Assembly (NCBI GenBank): GCA_947503265.1 | Contig: CANNDC010000008.1 | Coordinates: 124,001 to 188,000, forward strand | Length of the DNA: 64,000 bases | Reading direction: 5' to 3' | From: an uncultured Alteromonadaceae bacterium | GTDB taxonomy: Bacteria > Pseudomonadota > Gammaproteobacteria > Enterobacterales > Alteromonadaceae | Part shown: positions 48,633-58,189 of the stretch, piece after piece | How positions within the stretch are numbered: position 1 is the first letter of the stretch | How the letters are laid out: the number at the start of each line of letters is the position of its first letter | Program-made: the position numbers and the translations under genes | The notes under the pieces: generated by a model | The model's database searches: none | Told to the model about the DNA's origin: nothing | What the model saw: the letters and a program-made list of their open reading frames with translations, nothing else

Positions 48633-49780
48633 TGCAACTTCCTAATTTTACGACTGAACAATAATATTGAAATAACCAGCGAAAAAATACTAAACAAACA
48701 CAAATAAATAATGTTTGTGAGATTATTCTCTGTTGGTAATTCAAACATGCTCACCTTAATCAATTCCGCTGACCAATACATCGGCGAATACTCAGCTATA
48801 TTTTGCAAATTCTGTGGCATGACATCCAATGGCACCATAAATCCGCTCAATGCGGCAACAATAATGTTGATCCCACCGCCTAAAACAACGGCTTGCTCAA
48901 AGGTATTGATCGCCGCAGCAATAATCGCGGCAAAGCTCACGGCACTTAAACTTATAAAAATTCCAACCAACAAAATATGCCATAACTGTTCAAAGGGTAT
49001 CGGAGAAAGGTCGACGAAAATAGGAATTACGCGAAGTCCGACTAAAGCCAGTATTAACAATTGCAAAAGACTAATACAAAAGAATGCCGAGAGTTTCAGT
49101 AAAAAATAAACAGGCAAATTGATAGGGAATGTTTTTAAACGCATCAATGTGCCACTTTGTTGTTCATTGATTAAGGTCACAGAAATAGGGAGAACAATAA
49201 AAAACACACCAAAAATCAACCAAGCAGGCACACTGTATGCGGTCACAGGAAGTTTTTGTTGCGTAGTGGAGGACTCGATTAAATGAGAGGTATCAGATTG
49301 CTTGATGACCATATCCATTTGCTGCTCAATAGAGGTCGTATCATCAATATCACCCGTCTCGATTAAATACAGGTGCAGTTTTAATCTAGCGAAAGCAAGT
49401 TGCAAATGCTGTTGAATGAGAGATTGAATTTGCAGTGACGTTCGACTGTTAAAGTCCACTACTAGCATAGTGTCACTATTAGCCGAAAATAGATTTTCTT
49501 GAAAATCTGCATTGAAATGAAGGCTTGCATCGGCTTTAGAACGCGGAGAATTAAGTTGGTAACCTAAACGCGACAAATAATTCAGAAAGAGTGTTTGGTT
49601 TTTACTCGACTCGTGCTGGTTAACGTGAATATCAATCGACTTCAACACGTTTGCTTTCTTCTCACTCATGGCATAGGTCATTAACAACATAAAAACCACG
49701 GGCAAAATGAATAAGACAGCAAGACTGTGCAAATCTCGAGAGACGAGTATGAACTCTTTTTTAATACTTTGTTGAATCAC
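48623..49780 (-). CDS. ABC-2 type transporter permease
   Basis: 385 aa. One N-terminal helix (LAVLFILPVVFMLLMTYAMS), a ~120-residue extracytoplasmic domain, then five more helices at the C-terminus (from AYSVPAWLIFGVFFIVLPISVTL onward). This is the DrrB/YhgE-like ABC-2 layout used to export drugs, pigments or lipids. GTG start overlapping the ATPase gene by 20 nt. With the ATPase it forms the likely exporter of the resorcinol part or the hybrid pigment. Confidence 0.87.
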   Translation of the reverse strand: MIQQSIKKEFILVSRDLHSLAVLFILPVVFMLLMTYAMSEKKANVLKSIDIHVNQHESSKNQTLFLNYLSRLGYQLNSPRSKADASLHFNADFQENLFSANSDTMLVVDFNSRTSLQIQSLIQQHLQLAFARLKLHLYLIETGDIDDTTSIEQQMDMVIKQSDTSHLIESSTTQQKLPVTAYSVPAWLIFGVFFIVLPISVTLINEQQSGTLMRLKTFPINLPVYFLLKLSAFFCISLLQLLILALVGLRVIPIFVDLSPIPFEQLWHILLVGIFISLSAVSFAAIIAAAINTFEQAVVLGGGINIIVAALSGFMVPLDVMPQNLQNIAEYSPMYWSAELIKVSMFELPTENNLTNIIYLCLFSIFSLVISILLFSRKIRKLQWN

Positions 49781-50723
49781 TGTTTTCCAACATTGTCATA
49801 TATTGATGGGTCAAAGACTCCGGACCATAGTGAACATTGTGGACTAGACATTCACTCTCAGCCATTAAGCCAAAAATATCAAATAATTGCTGGTCCGATT
49901 CGATTTCACACTGGAATGACAATTCATCGCTAAACTTGCACTTAGTCATGTTATTGAGCTTTTCTGTAAACTTAGGAGCCAACTTAGAACTGACTTCCAC
50001 ATCAAGCAGTTTTGATTTGTTTGTATAGGAAATTTGTAGTGCTCGCCCCTCATTTAACATCACTATTTGGTCGCAGATAGACTGCACTTCATGCAACATG
50101 TGTGAGGTAAATACAATCGTTTTGCCCTGTTCTTTCAATGTGTTGATCAAAGTTAGTATTGTTTCTCTTGAAACCGGATCCACGCCTACAGTAGGTTCAT
50201 CTAAATATAAAATTTCAGGCTTTTTCAGCAGCGCGATGGCAAGATTCAGGCGCCTTTTATAACCACCGGAAAGAAATCGGGCCTGACGCCCCTTCTCGTC
50301 CTCAAGCTGACATTGGGTCAATACTTCATTGACCATTTGACGCGCATCTAACTTCGTTTTAGTGCACAAACTTGCAAAATATTGTAGGTTTTGCAATGTC
50401 GTCAACTGCTCGTAGAAAGCATACTCCTGCGGCACTAAAGCGACATTATGCTGAATAAAAGTGTCATTTGATTGTTCTTCAGAATCGGCGAAACTCACGG
50501 TTCCTTGGTTGGCTTTGAGTAATCCGGATAAGATAGATAATAGAGTAGATTTGCCCGCCCCATTGGGACCGATTAACCCAGTACATTGACTAGCAGGTAA
50601 AGAGATACAGACGCTTGAGAGCGATTTTTGTCGACATCCGGGGTAAGCGAAACTGACGTTATCAACTTCGATACCCGGAGTCATTGGCGATGAATTGCCC
50701 GTAGAGGCGAGGATTTCAACCAA
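49761..50723 (-). CDS. ABC transporter ATP-binding protein
   Basis: 320 aa. Walker A GLIGPNGAGKSTLLS, signature FLSGGYKRRLNLAIALL, Walker B EILYLDEPTVGVD, and the H-loop in VFTSHMLHE. The C-terminal ~90 residues form a DrrA-type regulatory extension. The start is a TTG at 50723; AGAGGA lies immediately before it, which is too close, so ATG 50684 is an alternative. Pairs with the permease at 48623. Confidence 0.92.
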   Translation of the reverse strand: MVEILASTGNSSPMTPGIEVDNVSFAYPGCRQKSLSSVCISLPASQCTGLIGPNGAGKSTLLSILSGLLKANQGTVSFADSEEQSNDTFIQHNVALVPQEYAFYEQLTTLQNLQYFASLCTKTKLDARQMVNEVLTQCQLEDEKGRQARFLSGGYKRRLNLAIALLKKPEILYLDEPTVGVDPVSRETILTLINTLKEQGKTIVFTSHMLHEVQSICDQIVMLNEGRALQISYTNKSKLLDVEVSSKLAPKFTEKLNNMTKCKFSDELSFQCEIESDQQLFDIFGLMAESECLVHNVHYGPESLTHQYMTMLENSDSTKY

Positions 50724-50731
50724 TCCTCTAA

Positions 50732-51169
50732 CTATTCAGGCAGTTTGACTAATGTTCCTTTCAAAGCCACACCGGCTATAAAGGTGCCAGCACCACATTC
50801 GAACTGAGTACTGCTAGAAAATTCGTTGTGCTTGTAGTTCGATTTTATATCGATCACCGCATTCATGCCTCTTTGTCTGGCACTTTCTTGCAATACCTTT
50901 AGTGCCGTCAACATGACCCATTCACAGGCTTCAGTATCCGACTTGTTAAATGCATTGGTCTTTCTACTAGTAGAAATCTCACCCCAGGTCTTCTCTGGTT
51001 TCGGGTGTTCCTGACCTGCGAAATAAAGAGGTACATCCAACAAAGCCTGTTTAGCTTTTTCCGTGCTTAAAAATGGTTCCAAATCCACTTTTAATCTATC
51101 GTCACGTGCCGACACATTAGCTGTCATGAATAACGACGCGGCTAAACATAGTAAAACGAGTTTTTTCAT
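50732..51169 (-). CDS. small secreted protein (often mislabelled excinuclease ATPase subunit)
   Basis: 145 aa from ATG 51169, chosen because AGGGGAAAAG lies just upstream; an in-frame start at 51214 is unlikely. Signal peptide MKKLVLLCLAASLFMTANVSA. The mature protein has two Cys (EACEWVM and QFECGAG) and a YbjQ-like ending (RQRGMNAVIDIKSNYKHNEF, then GTFIAGVALKGTLVKL). Databases often call relatives excinuclease subunit, which the sequence does not support: no ATPase motif is present. Function unknown; the family recurs in APE clusters. Confidence 0.75.
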   Translation of the reverse strand: MKKLVLLCLAASLFMTANVSARDDRLKVDLEPFLSTEKAKQALLDVPLYFAGQEHPKPEKTWGEISTSRKTNAFNKSDTEACEWVMLTALKVLQESARQRGMNAVIDIKSNYKHNEFSSSTQFECGAGTFIAGVALKGTLVKLPE

Positions 51170-51246
51170 TTCTTTTCCCCTAACTTTGAATTTTAATGAG
51201 TATAAATTTAACACATGAACGATGTAAAATTGGCTTTCCTAAGCAA

Positions 51247-51831
51247 CTAATTAGTCGATATCATGCTCGTCTCTAAGGTTTCGATTTCAATCCGATACTT
51301 GTCTCTATAATGTTCAAGTAGCGTGATGTCACTATTTTTCGTCAAACCAAAAATTAACTCTTGATCGCGAAAAAAGTGTCTAACCTTGTCATTTTTTGGT
51401 GATACTCTCGCTTCCATGCCCTTCAACCCAAAAGCGACTTCTTTTACTGGCCAATTGCTCATTTGAAAATAAGCCAATAGAACCGCTGCATCCACACCTT
51501 CGATATCAATCTTAGTCTCAACGATGACATGTGATGGAGCTTGCCAATGAAGTTGAAACAATACTAAACCAGAAACGCTAAATCCAACCATATTTATTCG
51601 TTTTGATAACAACTCTGTTTGTATCAACAACTCATGGTTGCCCTTTGTCGAGGTGATAGTCAGTTTTTGCATCATTGAGCGGCCAGACAATTCTTCTGGC
51701 ACAGGCTGTAAAGCGAAAGAACTGAATTTATCGATCCACACAGGATCACTAGATCGCTTCACAGACGCGCATGAACTAACCAGCAAAAAAGACAAAATAA
51801 TTACTAATTTTTTTATTCCACTTTTTTGCAT
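51247..51831 (-). CDS. DUF3261 lipoprotein (ApeN-like)
   Basis: 194 aa. A lipoprotein signal with lipobox LVSSC (Cys near residue 21). The rest is a beta-rich domain (LTITSTKGNHELLIQTELLSKRINMVGFSVSGLVLF) as in DUF3261. In APE clusters such lipoproteins accompany the MMPL exporter and the LolA-like protein. An outer-membrane acceptor or co-receptor for the lipidic pigment is inferred. Confidence 0.75.
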   Translation of the reverse strand: MQKSGIKKLVIILSFLLVSSCASVKRSSDPVWIDKFSSFALQPVPEELSGRSMMQKLTITSTKGNHELLIQTELLSKRINMVGFSVSGLVLFQLHWQAPSHVIVETKIDIEGVDAAVLLAYFQMSNWPVKEVAFGLKGMEARVSPKNDKVRHFFRDQELIFGLTKNSDITLLEHYRDKYRIEIETLETSMISTN

Positions 51832-51834
51832 TAT

Positions 51835-54126
51835 TTATTGCCTTGACTTGTTCATTAGGTTGAGCGGAAGCAATTGACATACAATCCAAGCGAGAGTCAC
51901 GCCAAATAAAATGGTCACTCCAAAATGCAAAATGGCTGGCGTTTGACTGAACACCATAATGCCAAACGCCAATCCAGAGGTAATTGCAGACAAGGTGATT
52001 GCTCGTAATACGTGCATTTTCCGCCCGTGTTCTCTAATAAAGATAACGTAATCAATACTAAGTGCCATAATTAAGATACAACTCAGCAGATTGAATATTG
52101 TCACAAACCCAAAGACCAATTGCGTCACCGCCAGCGCACTTGCGGCAATAGTAATAGGAATCAACGCCAGTACTAAACCATCTTTTAGTCCATATCGAAT
52201 AGCAGACACTAAACACAGTGCTAAAGCAGCTAACGATAAAAAATAACCGATATAAACACGCAATTGAGTTAAAGCCGCACTCAATTGTGTCGGTTGATCA
52301 AAATACGTAATGCTAAAATCGAGTTGCTCATTTATGTCATTCAAACTTTCTTGATCGATAGGGCCCATATAACTTAGTACGCCAACTAGACCATCTTGAC
52401 TTTGACCAAAGGCAGGATACAAGTCTAGTATCGGTTTAGGCAATGATTCTATTGTAATAAATTGATCAGATTTGTCCTTCATTTGAGTAATATTTTCGTG
52501 GTCCAAATAACCAGTGATTTGTATCAAGCCATTGTTTGCCAAGCCTTTAACTAACCAATTAGCATTGCGCTGTTGAGTTTGCGCAGACGGCACCCAAGAG
52601 TCTATTCCCCTCAGTTCAAATGATTCGTCAGTGGAATTGAGAATCGCTTCTCTAACGGCTTCAAAGCGCTGTAACATTTGCTCTTGATTATTTGCCTCAA
52701 CATAAAAAAAGCGCGGATATTGCATGTTCCCTGCGACTTTGTTGACAAGCACCTCGTTATCGATCAGAACCTGCGGTGTGCTATTAAAAATATTAATATC
52801 GTCATTAAACTTCCATTGGCTAATAGCTACTAAACACAACAAAACTAAACTCACAGCAACCCATTTGAATCCATTCGTTGGCGCTTTATCAATACTGTCA
52901 TACGACGCATGTTTTGGCTCATTTCCTGACAAAAAAGTCACGACCGTCAACCCGGTAAAGATAGCGACAACAATGCCGGCTCCGACAAAAACTGCAACTT
53001 GATGAAGCAGGGGAATAGGCAACACCAAAAGCAACAGATAGCTGACTAGTGTGGTACCTCCCCCCATTAGCAATGCCGGAGCTATATAATTGGACAGTGA
53101 AGAACCAGATTTTCCAGTGTGCTTTGCTGTTAGCAAAATATGATAACCGTAATCTACCGCAATACCGATCAAACTGACGGCAAACACCAAGGCCAACAAG
53201 TGAATTTGACTAAAAATAATCACTAAAGAGACCATACCTGCAAGAACAGCACTGGCAATGATTAAACTGATTCCCACTATAGGCCGAATGCTTCTGAAGT
53301 TAATTAATGTCAGTAATAAAATACCAATTAGTGATAAACCACCAAATAGTTGCGTCTCAAAACGAGCTTGCTCGGTCACCGCGGCTGAATGAAAAATCAG
53401 GCCACTTTTAGCGATTTGAACTTCACTGAAATAATCCGATTGTTTTATATCCTCGTCTAACTCATATACAGTTTGTACGATTTGATCGAGAGAAACCGCT
53501 GATGGCTTGAGCTCAAGAAAGATAGGGAAATAGTGTTGATCTTGGTATTGCGCATAAAGGTATTCGCCATCTTGCTGCCAATTAGACTGTACTAATTGTT
53601 CGGAAAACCAATCTGCTAAGTTCAGCAGTGGAGCGTCATTGATAGTCAGAGACACAAGCGGGTTCGCTGGCTGACTAAGAAGATAAATATAGCGTTCAAC
53701 AAGGTAATTGTAATCGTCTGACTTTCGAGCTGATTGCGCTTCTTTGCTCAGAAAAGCCAAAGGATAGTTGCCATACAATTTTGACAACTCGGACATATCA
53801 AATTGTTGATTGGGATTGAATATTGCTGAGTTAATCGCTGGATTGTCAATTAATTTTGGTTTCAAGCTTTGCAAAAAGGCTTTACTCACCTCTGCGTCAG
53901 GGTGACTTACAAGCAACATCGCCTTATTTTCAAATGGTTTTGCAGCAATTTTGTTAACATTGACAAACTGCTCACCCATATCCAATACGTTAAAAATATC
54001 AGCATCAAATGTGAGTGTTTTATTCGCTACTTTTAACGAAAGAAATACTGCCATTGACGCGACTAGCAATATCCAAATGGCCAAAGCCCATTTAATTTGC
54101 AGCGTTTTTTTCACTTCACTAGTCAA
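51835..54126 (-). CDS. MMPL/RND-family exporter (ApeM-like)
   Basis: 763 aa. Two repeats, each one helix, a large periplasmic domain, and a five-helix bundle: helices start near residue 14, ~245-400, ~410, and ~630-750. Conserved charged residues in the membrane are IGIAVDYGYHILLTAKH and ALSIDYVIFIREHGRK (GxxxDY-type motifs). Inner-membrane exporter driven by proton-motive force, likely moving the aryl polyene lipid out. Overlaps LolA by 4 nt. Confidence 0.9.
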   Translation of the reverse strand: MTSEVKKTLQIKWALAIWILLVASMAVFLSLKVANKTLTFDADIFNVLDMGEQFVNVNKIAAKPFENKAMLLVSHPDAEVSKAFLQSLKPKLIDNPAINSAIFNPNQQFDMSELSKLYGNYPLAFLSKEAQSARKSDDYNYLVERYIYLLSQPANPLVSLTINDAPLLNLADWFSEQLVQSNWQQDGEYLYAQYQDQHYFPIFLELKPSAVSLDQIVQTVYELDEDIKQSDYFSEVQIAKSGLIFHSAAVTEQARFETQLFGGLSLIGILLLTLINFRSIRPIVGISLIIASAVLAGMVSLVIIFSQIHLLALVFAVSLIGIAVDYGYHILLTAKHTGKSGSSLSNYIAPALLMGGGTTLVSYLLLLVLPIPLLHQVAVFVGAGIVVAIFTGLTVVTFLSGNEPKHASYDSIDKAPTNGFKWVAVSLVLLCLVAISQWKFNDDINIFNSTPQVLIDNEVLVNKVAGNMQYPRFFYVEANNQEQMLQRFEAVREAILNSTDESFELRGIDSWVPSAQTQQRNANWLVKGLANNGLIQITGYLDHENITQMKDKSDQFITIESLPKPILDLYPAFGQSQDGLVGVLSYMGPIDQESLNDINEQLDFSITYFDQPTQLSAALTQLRVYIGYFLSLAALALCLVSAIRYGLKDGLVLALIPITIAASALAVTQLVFGFVTIFNLLSCILIMALSIDYVIFIREHGRKMHVLRAITLSAITSGLAFGIMVFSQTPAILHFGVTILFGVTLAWIVCQLLPLNLMNKSRQ

Positions 54127-54668
54127 TCTTGAACTTTCTCATCAGAATTGGGCGTCAGTAAAATTAACGTAGAGTTTCCATTGGGTTCATTTAAGTTAAT
54201 TTCAGAAATTGTATTCTTGTCCAAAGTCAGGGTAATGTCGCTAAAAAGCGCACTTACCTGCTCATCAAGAGGAACTAGTACTGTTTTACCTTCGCTGCTA
54301 CTAACTTCAAATTGTGCTAAAAGCTGCTCTTGATCACCACCAAAGATTGCCAATAGCAATTGACTAAAACGAGTATCATTGGTGAGCAGCTTTTTATTAC
54401 CGTCCGACGATACTTCAAATACGCCTTCACTACTGATATTTAATTCACTTTGTGAAGGTGAAATTGTTTGCCAAATCAAGCCCGCTTCTTTGTTGTACTG
54501 GTACTTTCCTTTGGTGATAAATGGCCTGTTTAATATTTTTAAATGTTTTTGCTGAACAAAGTCGCCGGCTTGATGTGAATCTTGAAGCCAATCAAACTCT
54601 GCCGCACTAGTGGTTGTGGCGAGCATAGAAAGCGAAATAACGCTCAGGTATTTTATCAATATTTTCAA
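54123..54668 (-). CDS. LolA-like outer-membrane lipoprotein carrier (ApeL-like)
   Basis: 181 aa. Signal peptide MKILIKYLSVISLSMLATTTSAA. The LolA-type beta-barrel half is indicated by FDWLQDSHQAGDFVQQKHLKILNRPFITKGKYQYNKEAGLIWQTISP. It is a paralogue dedicated to the cluster rather than housekeeping LolA. Probably shuttles the pigment lipid across the periplasm from the MMPL exporter. Confidence 0.82.
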   Translation of the reverse strand: MKILIKYLSVISLSMLATTTSAAEFDWLQDSHQAGDFVQQKHLKILNRPFITKGKYQYNKEAGLIWQTISPSQSELNISSEGVFEVSSDGNKKLLTNDTRFSQLLLAIFGGDQEQLLAQFEVSSSEGKTVLVPLDEQVSALFSDITLTLDKNTISEINLNEPNGNSTLILLTPNSDEKVQD

Positions 54669-54687
54669 TGGACCAGCTCCGTGTCAT

Positions 54688-55269
54688 TTAATCGTTCAGG
54701 CTCTTTTCAATAGCCGAATGTTTGTGTTGGACCCTAATTCTCACAAGGAATTCAATTCCAGCGAGCAGTGCAATTAAGCAGTATGATATAAATCCGTTAT
54801 AAAGTGTCCAAGTTTTGATGTCAGTAAAAACGCTAGTATATGCCGCGATGGCACTATTGATAATAAAGAAAGCACACCATATTTTGGTTACGTTTTTAGT
54901 GTAGATAACTCCCTCGGGCGACAGATCGGGCTTCTTGATTCGCGCAAACCGCTCTATTACTGTTGGTGGGAACCAAAGTGAATAAGCAAAAACCCCGAAG
55001 AAAAAGAGACTGGTAGCGACAGGGTAAAAGCGAATTCCAATATCTAAGTTAGTAATCAATGAAAAGCCAAGCACTAACACTATGGTTAAAAACAGCCATT
55101 TATTGTGTCGTTTGTCAGTAAAAATAGAGCGACCTAACTTTAATCTGAGAAGTAACACAAACAATAAAAGACAAGCGAGGACATTGGGAGACAAAACTTG
55201 TAAACCAAAATACACTAAAAAAGGATAAAGAATAGCGATCAACGCAAGCAAAATAGTAATTGGCCTCAT
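54688..55269 (-). CDS. COG4648-like integral membrane protein (ApeG-like)
   Basis: 193 aa with about six hydrophobic helices; LDIGIRFYPVATSLFFFGVFAYSLWFPPTVIERFARIKKPDLSP is the signature part. Start choice: AGGAGG (55277-55282) sits 7 nt from ATG 55269 and only 1 nt from ATG 55275, so 55269 is preferred. Function unknown; always found beside the acyltransferase and LolA/MMPL genes in APE clusters as I recall. Confidence 0.75.
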   Translation of the reverse strand: MRPITILLALIAILYPFLVYFGLQVLSPNVLACLLLFVLLLRLKLGRSIFTDKRHNKWLFLTIVLVLGFSLITNLDIGIRFYPVATSLFFFGVFAYSLWFPPTVIERFARIKKPDLSPEGVIYTKNVTKIWCAFFIINSAIAAYTSVFTDIKTWTLYNGFISYCLIALLAGIEFLVRIRVQHKHSAIEKSLND

Positions 55270-55294
55270 CCTCATCCCTCCTTGTAAAACAGTA

Positions 55295-56077
55295 TTAGTG
55301 AGTTTGCTCAGAGTCTAGTTTAGCAAGATCGTCTAAGAAAACTCGTTCTATGTCTCGTGTCAGTTCGCGTACAGCCAGGCTAAACGAATCTTGGCTATAA
55401 CTGGAAATGTCATACTCGTCTAGCACGGTTAGCTTCATTTTCATTTTTGTTTTCGGGACCTTGTACCAAGGGATCCCTTTGGTCAAAGTTGGTGGAGAGA
55501 CCTGAATAAGGATTCGTTGAAAATTAATACCGCTGCGCAATGCAATATTGGCCGCTCCGCGCCGAAATTTTATTTTGTTACCTGGGGTGGTTCTTGTTCC
55601 CTCAGGAAAAATAATTAAATTGCTGCCACTTTCTAAAGAGGCCTTACAATCGGCAATTAGGGCTTCGGGATCAACATTGCTCAGATATCCCGATGTTCTC
55701 AATACTCCGCGGGTAAATACATTCTTCCACAATTGTTGTTTCACCACACAATTGGCATTCGGTATAAGAGAAATAAGCACGACAACATCAATTAAACAAG
55801 GATGATTGGCGATGATTATTTTACCTTTAACCTCTTTTAATTGGTCGAGTCCTTGTACATCTACTTTGGTGACGCCGACCGTTTCCATCAGCCAAACAAA
55901 TAGCTTAAAACCGATATGGACAGAATATCGCCCAGCTTTCTGACGTTTAGCCTCGTCCTTGTACAAAATTCGATAGACGGGCAACCAAAATATTGCCATG
56001 ACTAATCCAGATAGACCAAAAACAGCAAAGCAAAAAGCGGTGGCAAACAATCGCCAAATCTTGCTGAACAACTCCAT
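55295..56077 (-). CDS. PlsC-type 1-acyl-glycerol-3-phosphate acyltransferase-like protein (ApeD-like)
   Basis: 260 aa. N-terminal membrane helix (FATAFCFAVFGLSGLVMAIFWLPV). Catalytic HX4D is ANHPCLIDVVVL, and the second motif is FPEGTRTTPG. May attach the polyene or fatty chain to a glycerolipid-like acceptor, which would anchor the pigment in the membrane. First gene of the long leftward block, divergent from the PPTase gene over 199 nt. Confidence 0.87.
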   Translation of the reverse strand: MELFSKIWRLFATAFCFAVFGLSGLVMAIFWLPVYRILYKDEAKRQKAGRYSVHIGFKLFVWLMETVGVTKVDVQGLDQLKEVKGKIIIANHPCLIDVVVLISLIPNANCVVKQQLWKNVFTRGVLRTSGYLSNVDPEALIADCKASLESGSNLIIFPEGTRTTPGNKIKFRRGAANIALRSGINFQRILIQVSPPTLTKGIPWYKVPKTKMKMKLTVLDEYDISSYSQDSFSLAVRELTRDIERVFLDDLAKLDSEQTH

Positions 56078-56276
56078 AAAAATCCTAGTCTATCCTTTGC
56101 ATTTGTTATTTAGATATTTTGTCTTAAAAACGTTCTGCAATATACCTTTTTTAGTCATTCAGCGAAATTGTAAACCGTGTCTTTCGATATTTTGACTGTG
56201 GCCGAATAGAAGTTAAGTCTACTTGAGATTGAATTAATGCTAGATTGGCGAGCACAACGACAAATAGCAAAGAAAG

Positions 56277-56960
56277 ATGGCTGATACACCTTCCTCAATT
56301 ACATACTTATATTTTGCGAATCTGAACCGACTCAAGGTTGAAAAAGATCGCTTATTTACCCTGCTTAATGGAGAAGAATCAGAGAGAAGCAAGGGTATTC
56401 GTAACCAAAATCGATTAAAACAGTTTTTGGTCGCGAGATGGCTGATTAAAAATATCTTAGCATCAAACTTTCAAATACCTTTGTCCCATGACTATAAAAT
56501 CTCCAATTTTAGCAATTGGGTTTGTACTCAGTCTGACGACATTTTTACAATCTCAATTACCCATAGTAGAAATATCGTAGCAGTCGCTTTGAGCAAAGAT
56601 GCGACCCGATTTGGGATTGACGTTGAGTACCATAAACGCCGAGATTTTCTGCCACTAGCCGATTCATTCGCACACGCAAACGAAAAGCAACTATTGGCTA
56701 ATAAAACGATAGTGAATCAAGCATTTTATAAGCTCTGGACAGCTAAAGAAGCACTATATAAAGCTCGTCCAATGTCTTTTGAGCAAGCTAAACAAATTGA
56801 TCTGTCTGCCCTATTATCAAACAACGAATTGATTTTGCAGGAGATGATGTTTCACTATTGGCCTTGTGAACAAGGAAAATACAGCTTAACCCTTTGCATT
56901 CCTCCCGATTGTTTGATCCAAATGTGTGAAATTTCAGGTGAATTCAGTAAGCTTGATTGA
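56277..56960 (+). CDS. Sfp-type 4'-phosphopantetheinyl transferase
   Basis: 227 aa. The signature FGIDVEYHKRR and FYKLWTAKEALYKA, with the Mg2+-binding Asp/Glu, define the family. It converts apo-ACP to holo-ACP. Being in the cluster with three ACP genes, it most likely activates them. ATG preceded by AAAGA. Starts the block of PPTase, chain-length-factor and two ACP genes. Confidence 0.9.
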   Translation: MADTPSSITYLYFANLNRLKVEKDRLFTLLNGEESERSKGIRNQNRLKQFLVARWLIKNILASNFQIPLSHDYKISNFSNWVCTQSDDIFTISITHSRNIVAVALSKDATRFGIDVEYHKRRDFLPLADSFAHANEKQLLANKTIVNQAFYKLWTAKEALYKARPMSFEQAKQIDLSALLSNNELILQEMMFHYWPCEQGKYSLTLCIPPDCLIQMCEISGEFSKLD

Positions 56961-57011
56961 CTAGGTGGTATTTTGTAGACTTTTACGATTATTCTTCACC
57001 AAGTCAAATAC

Positions 57012-57740
57012 ATGGAATTAGCGTTTAATATTGCACAGTGTGTTGCGTGGGCACCAGGACTAGAAAGCCAACAAGACTGGGAGTTATGGCAGTCAGGTAA
57101 AAAAGACATATCCAATGAACTAGGTCTTCCGCAACTTAAGGCTATTCCACCAATGCAAAGGCGAAGATTAAGTCCGTTCGCCAAAGTTACATTACATTGT
57201 GCTCTTGAAGCCTCAAACCATTTTCAAGGTGATTTGCCATGTGTTTTCTCATCAAGACATGGTGATCTTCACCGCACCTCTGAATTAATAGAAGATGTTG
57301 TAGAAGGTAATGATCTTTCACCAACTCGATTTGGCTTGTCGGTGCACAATGCAGTATCTGGCCTCTATAGCATTTACACTAAAAATCATGCCCCTATTTC
57401 TGCAGTATCGTTTGGCGATGCTAGCTTTCTTTCTGGCCTTGTTGATGCTGTAGTCAAACTGCATGCGCATAATTTATCAGAAATTTTGTACGTTTATAGT
57501 GACCTCAAGGTGCCTGAATGCTATGCAGAATATGTAGCACAAGATATATCCATTGGAACAGGTATATTAATCAAAGCCGTTAGCAAAAATGACCACCAAT
57601 TTTCACTTGAATGTCTGCCAAACGATGCGACTGAGAGCCAAGGCTGCCAAGCATTAGAATTTATGCACTTTTTTCTAGGGAAAAACATGTCTTGGGAAAG
57701 TAAAATTAACCAACAAACATGGAAAATGAAAAGAAACTAA
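57012..57740 (+). CDS. ketosynthase-like chain-length factor (Ketoacyl-synt_2)
   Basis: 242 aa. Half-length thiolase-fold protein: an FSSRHGDLHRTSELIEDV stretch, then FGLSVHNAVSGLYSIYTKNHAPISAVSFGDASFLSGLVDAV. The position of the nucleophilic Cys is occupied by other residues, so it is not a condensing enzyme on its own. In studied APE systems a KS pairs with such a partner to set chain length. Candidate partner of the KS at 39936. Followed by a 178-nt gap with a GCGTG/CACGC hairpin before the ACPs. Confidence 0.82.
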   Translation: MELAFNIAQCVAWAPGLESQQDWELWQSGKKDISNELGLPQLKAIPPMQRRRLSPFAKVTLHCALEASNHFQGDLPCVFSSRHGDLHRTSELIEDVVEGNDLSPTRFGLSVHNAVSGLYSIYTKNHAPISAVSFGDASFLSGLVDAVVKLHAHNLSEILYVYSDLKVPECYAEYVAQDISIGTGILIKAVSKNDHQFSLECLPNDATESQGCQALEFMHFFLGKNMSWESKINQQTWKMKRN

Positions 57741-57918
57741 CCAATAAATCCATTCGCGCCATTATCAAATGTTGATAATACTTTATCCCTTGGTATCATT
57801 GGTGTCTGCGTGGGTGTCACGCATTTGATACATTGAAACGCCTAAAGGGCTGGAAATAACGCCACTCGCTTTATACCTGATCCCCATCGGTGAAAATTTT
57901 GAGTTTAAAGGAAGTTAT

Positions 57919-58182
57919 ATGAGCGATCTAATCTATGAGATCAAGGAATTAATCATTGATGCGTTGGATTTAGAAGACATTACACCGGAAGATATTCAAG
58001 ACGAAGATCCTCTTTTCGTTGATGGATTAGGGTTAGATTCCATCGATGCCTTAGAATTAGGAATAGCCATTAAGAAAGCCTATGGAATTAAGCTTGATGG
58101 GAATTCGGAAGAAAGTAAAAAACACTTCTATTCCGTCAAAAGCCTACATGATTTTGTCCAAAATGTAAGAGTAACAGGATAA
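57919..58182 (+). CDS. acyl carrier protein 1 (ApeE/ApeF-like)
   Basis: 87 aa with the prosthetic-group Ser41 in GLGLDSIDALELG. AAAGGAAG lies 7-8 nt before the ATG. Related to the ACP at 48357 (shared EDIQDEDPLF-type and YGIKLDG-type segments). Expected to carry the aryl starter or growing polyene. Separated from the next ACP gene by 7 nt. Confidence 0.93.
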   Translation: MSDLIYEIKELIIDALDLEDITPEDIQDEDPLFVDGLGLDSIDALELGIAIKKAYGIKLDGNSEESKKHFYSVKSLHDFVQNVRVTG

Positions 58183-58189
58183 AACTGCA

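Noticed and set aside
50732..51169. excinuclease ABC subunit label for this protein family
   Set aside because: The sequence has a signal peptide and no nucleotide-binding motif; the label is a database carry-over.
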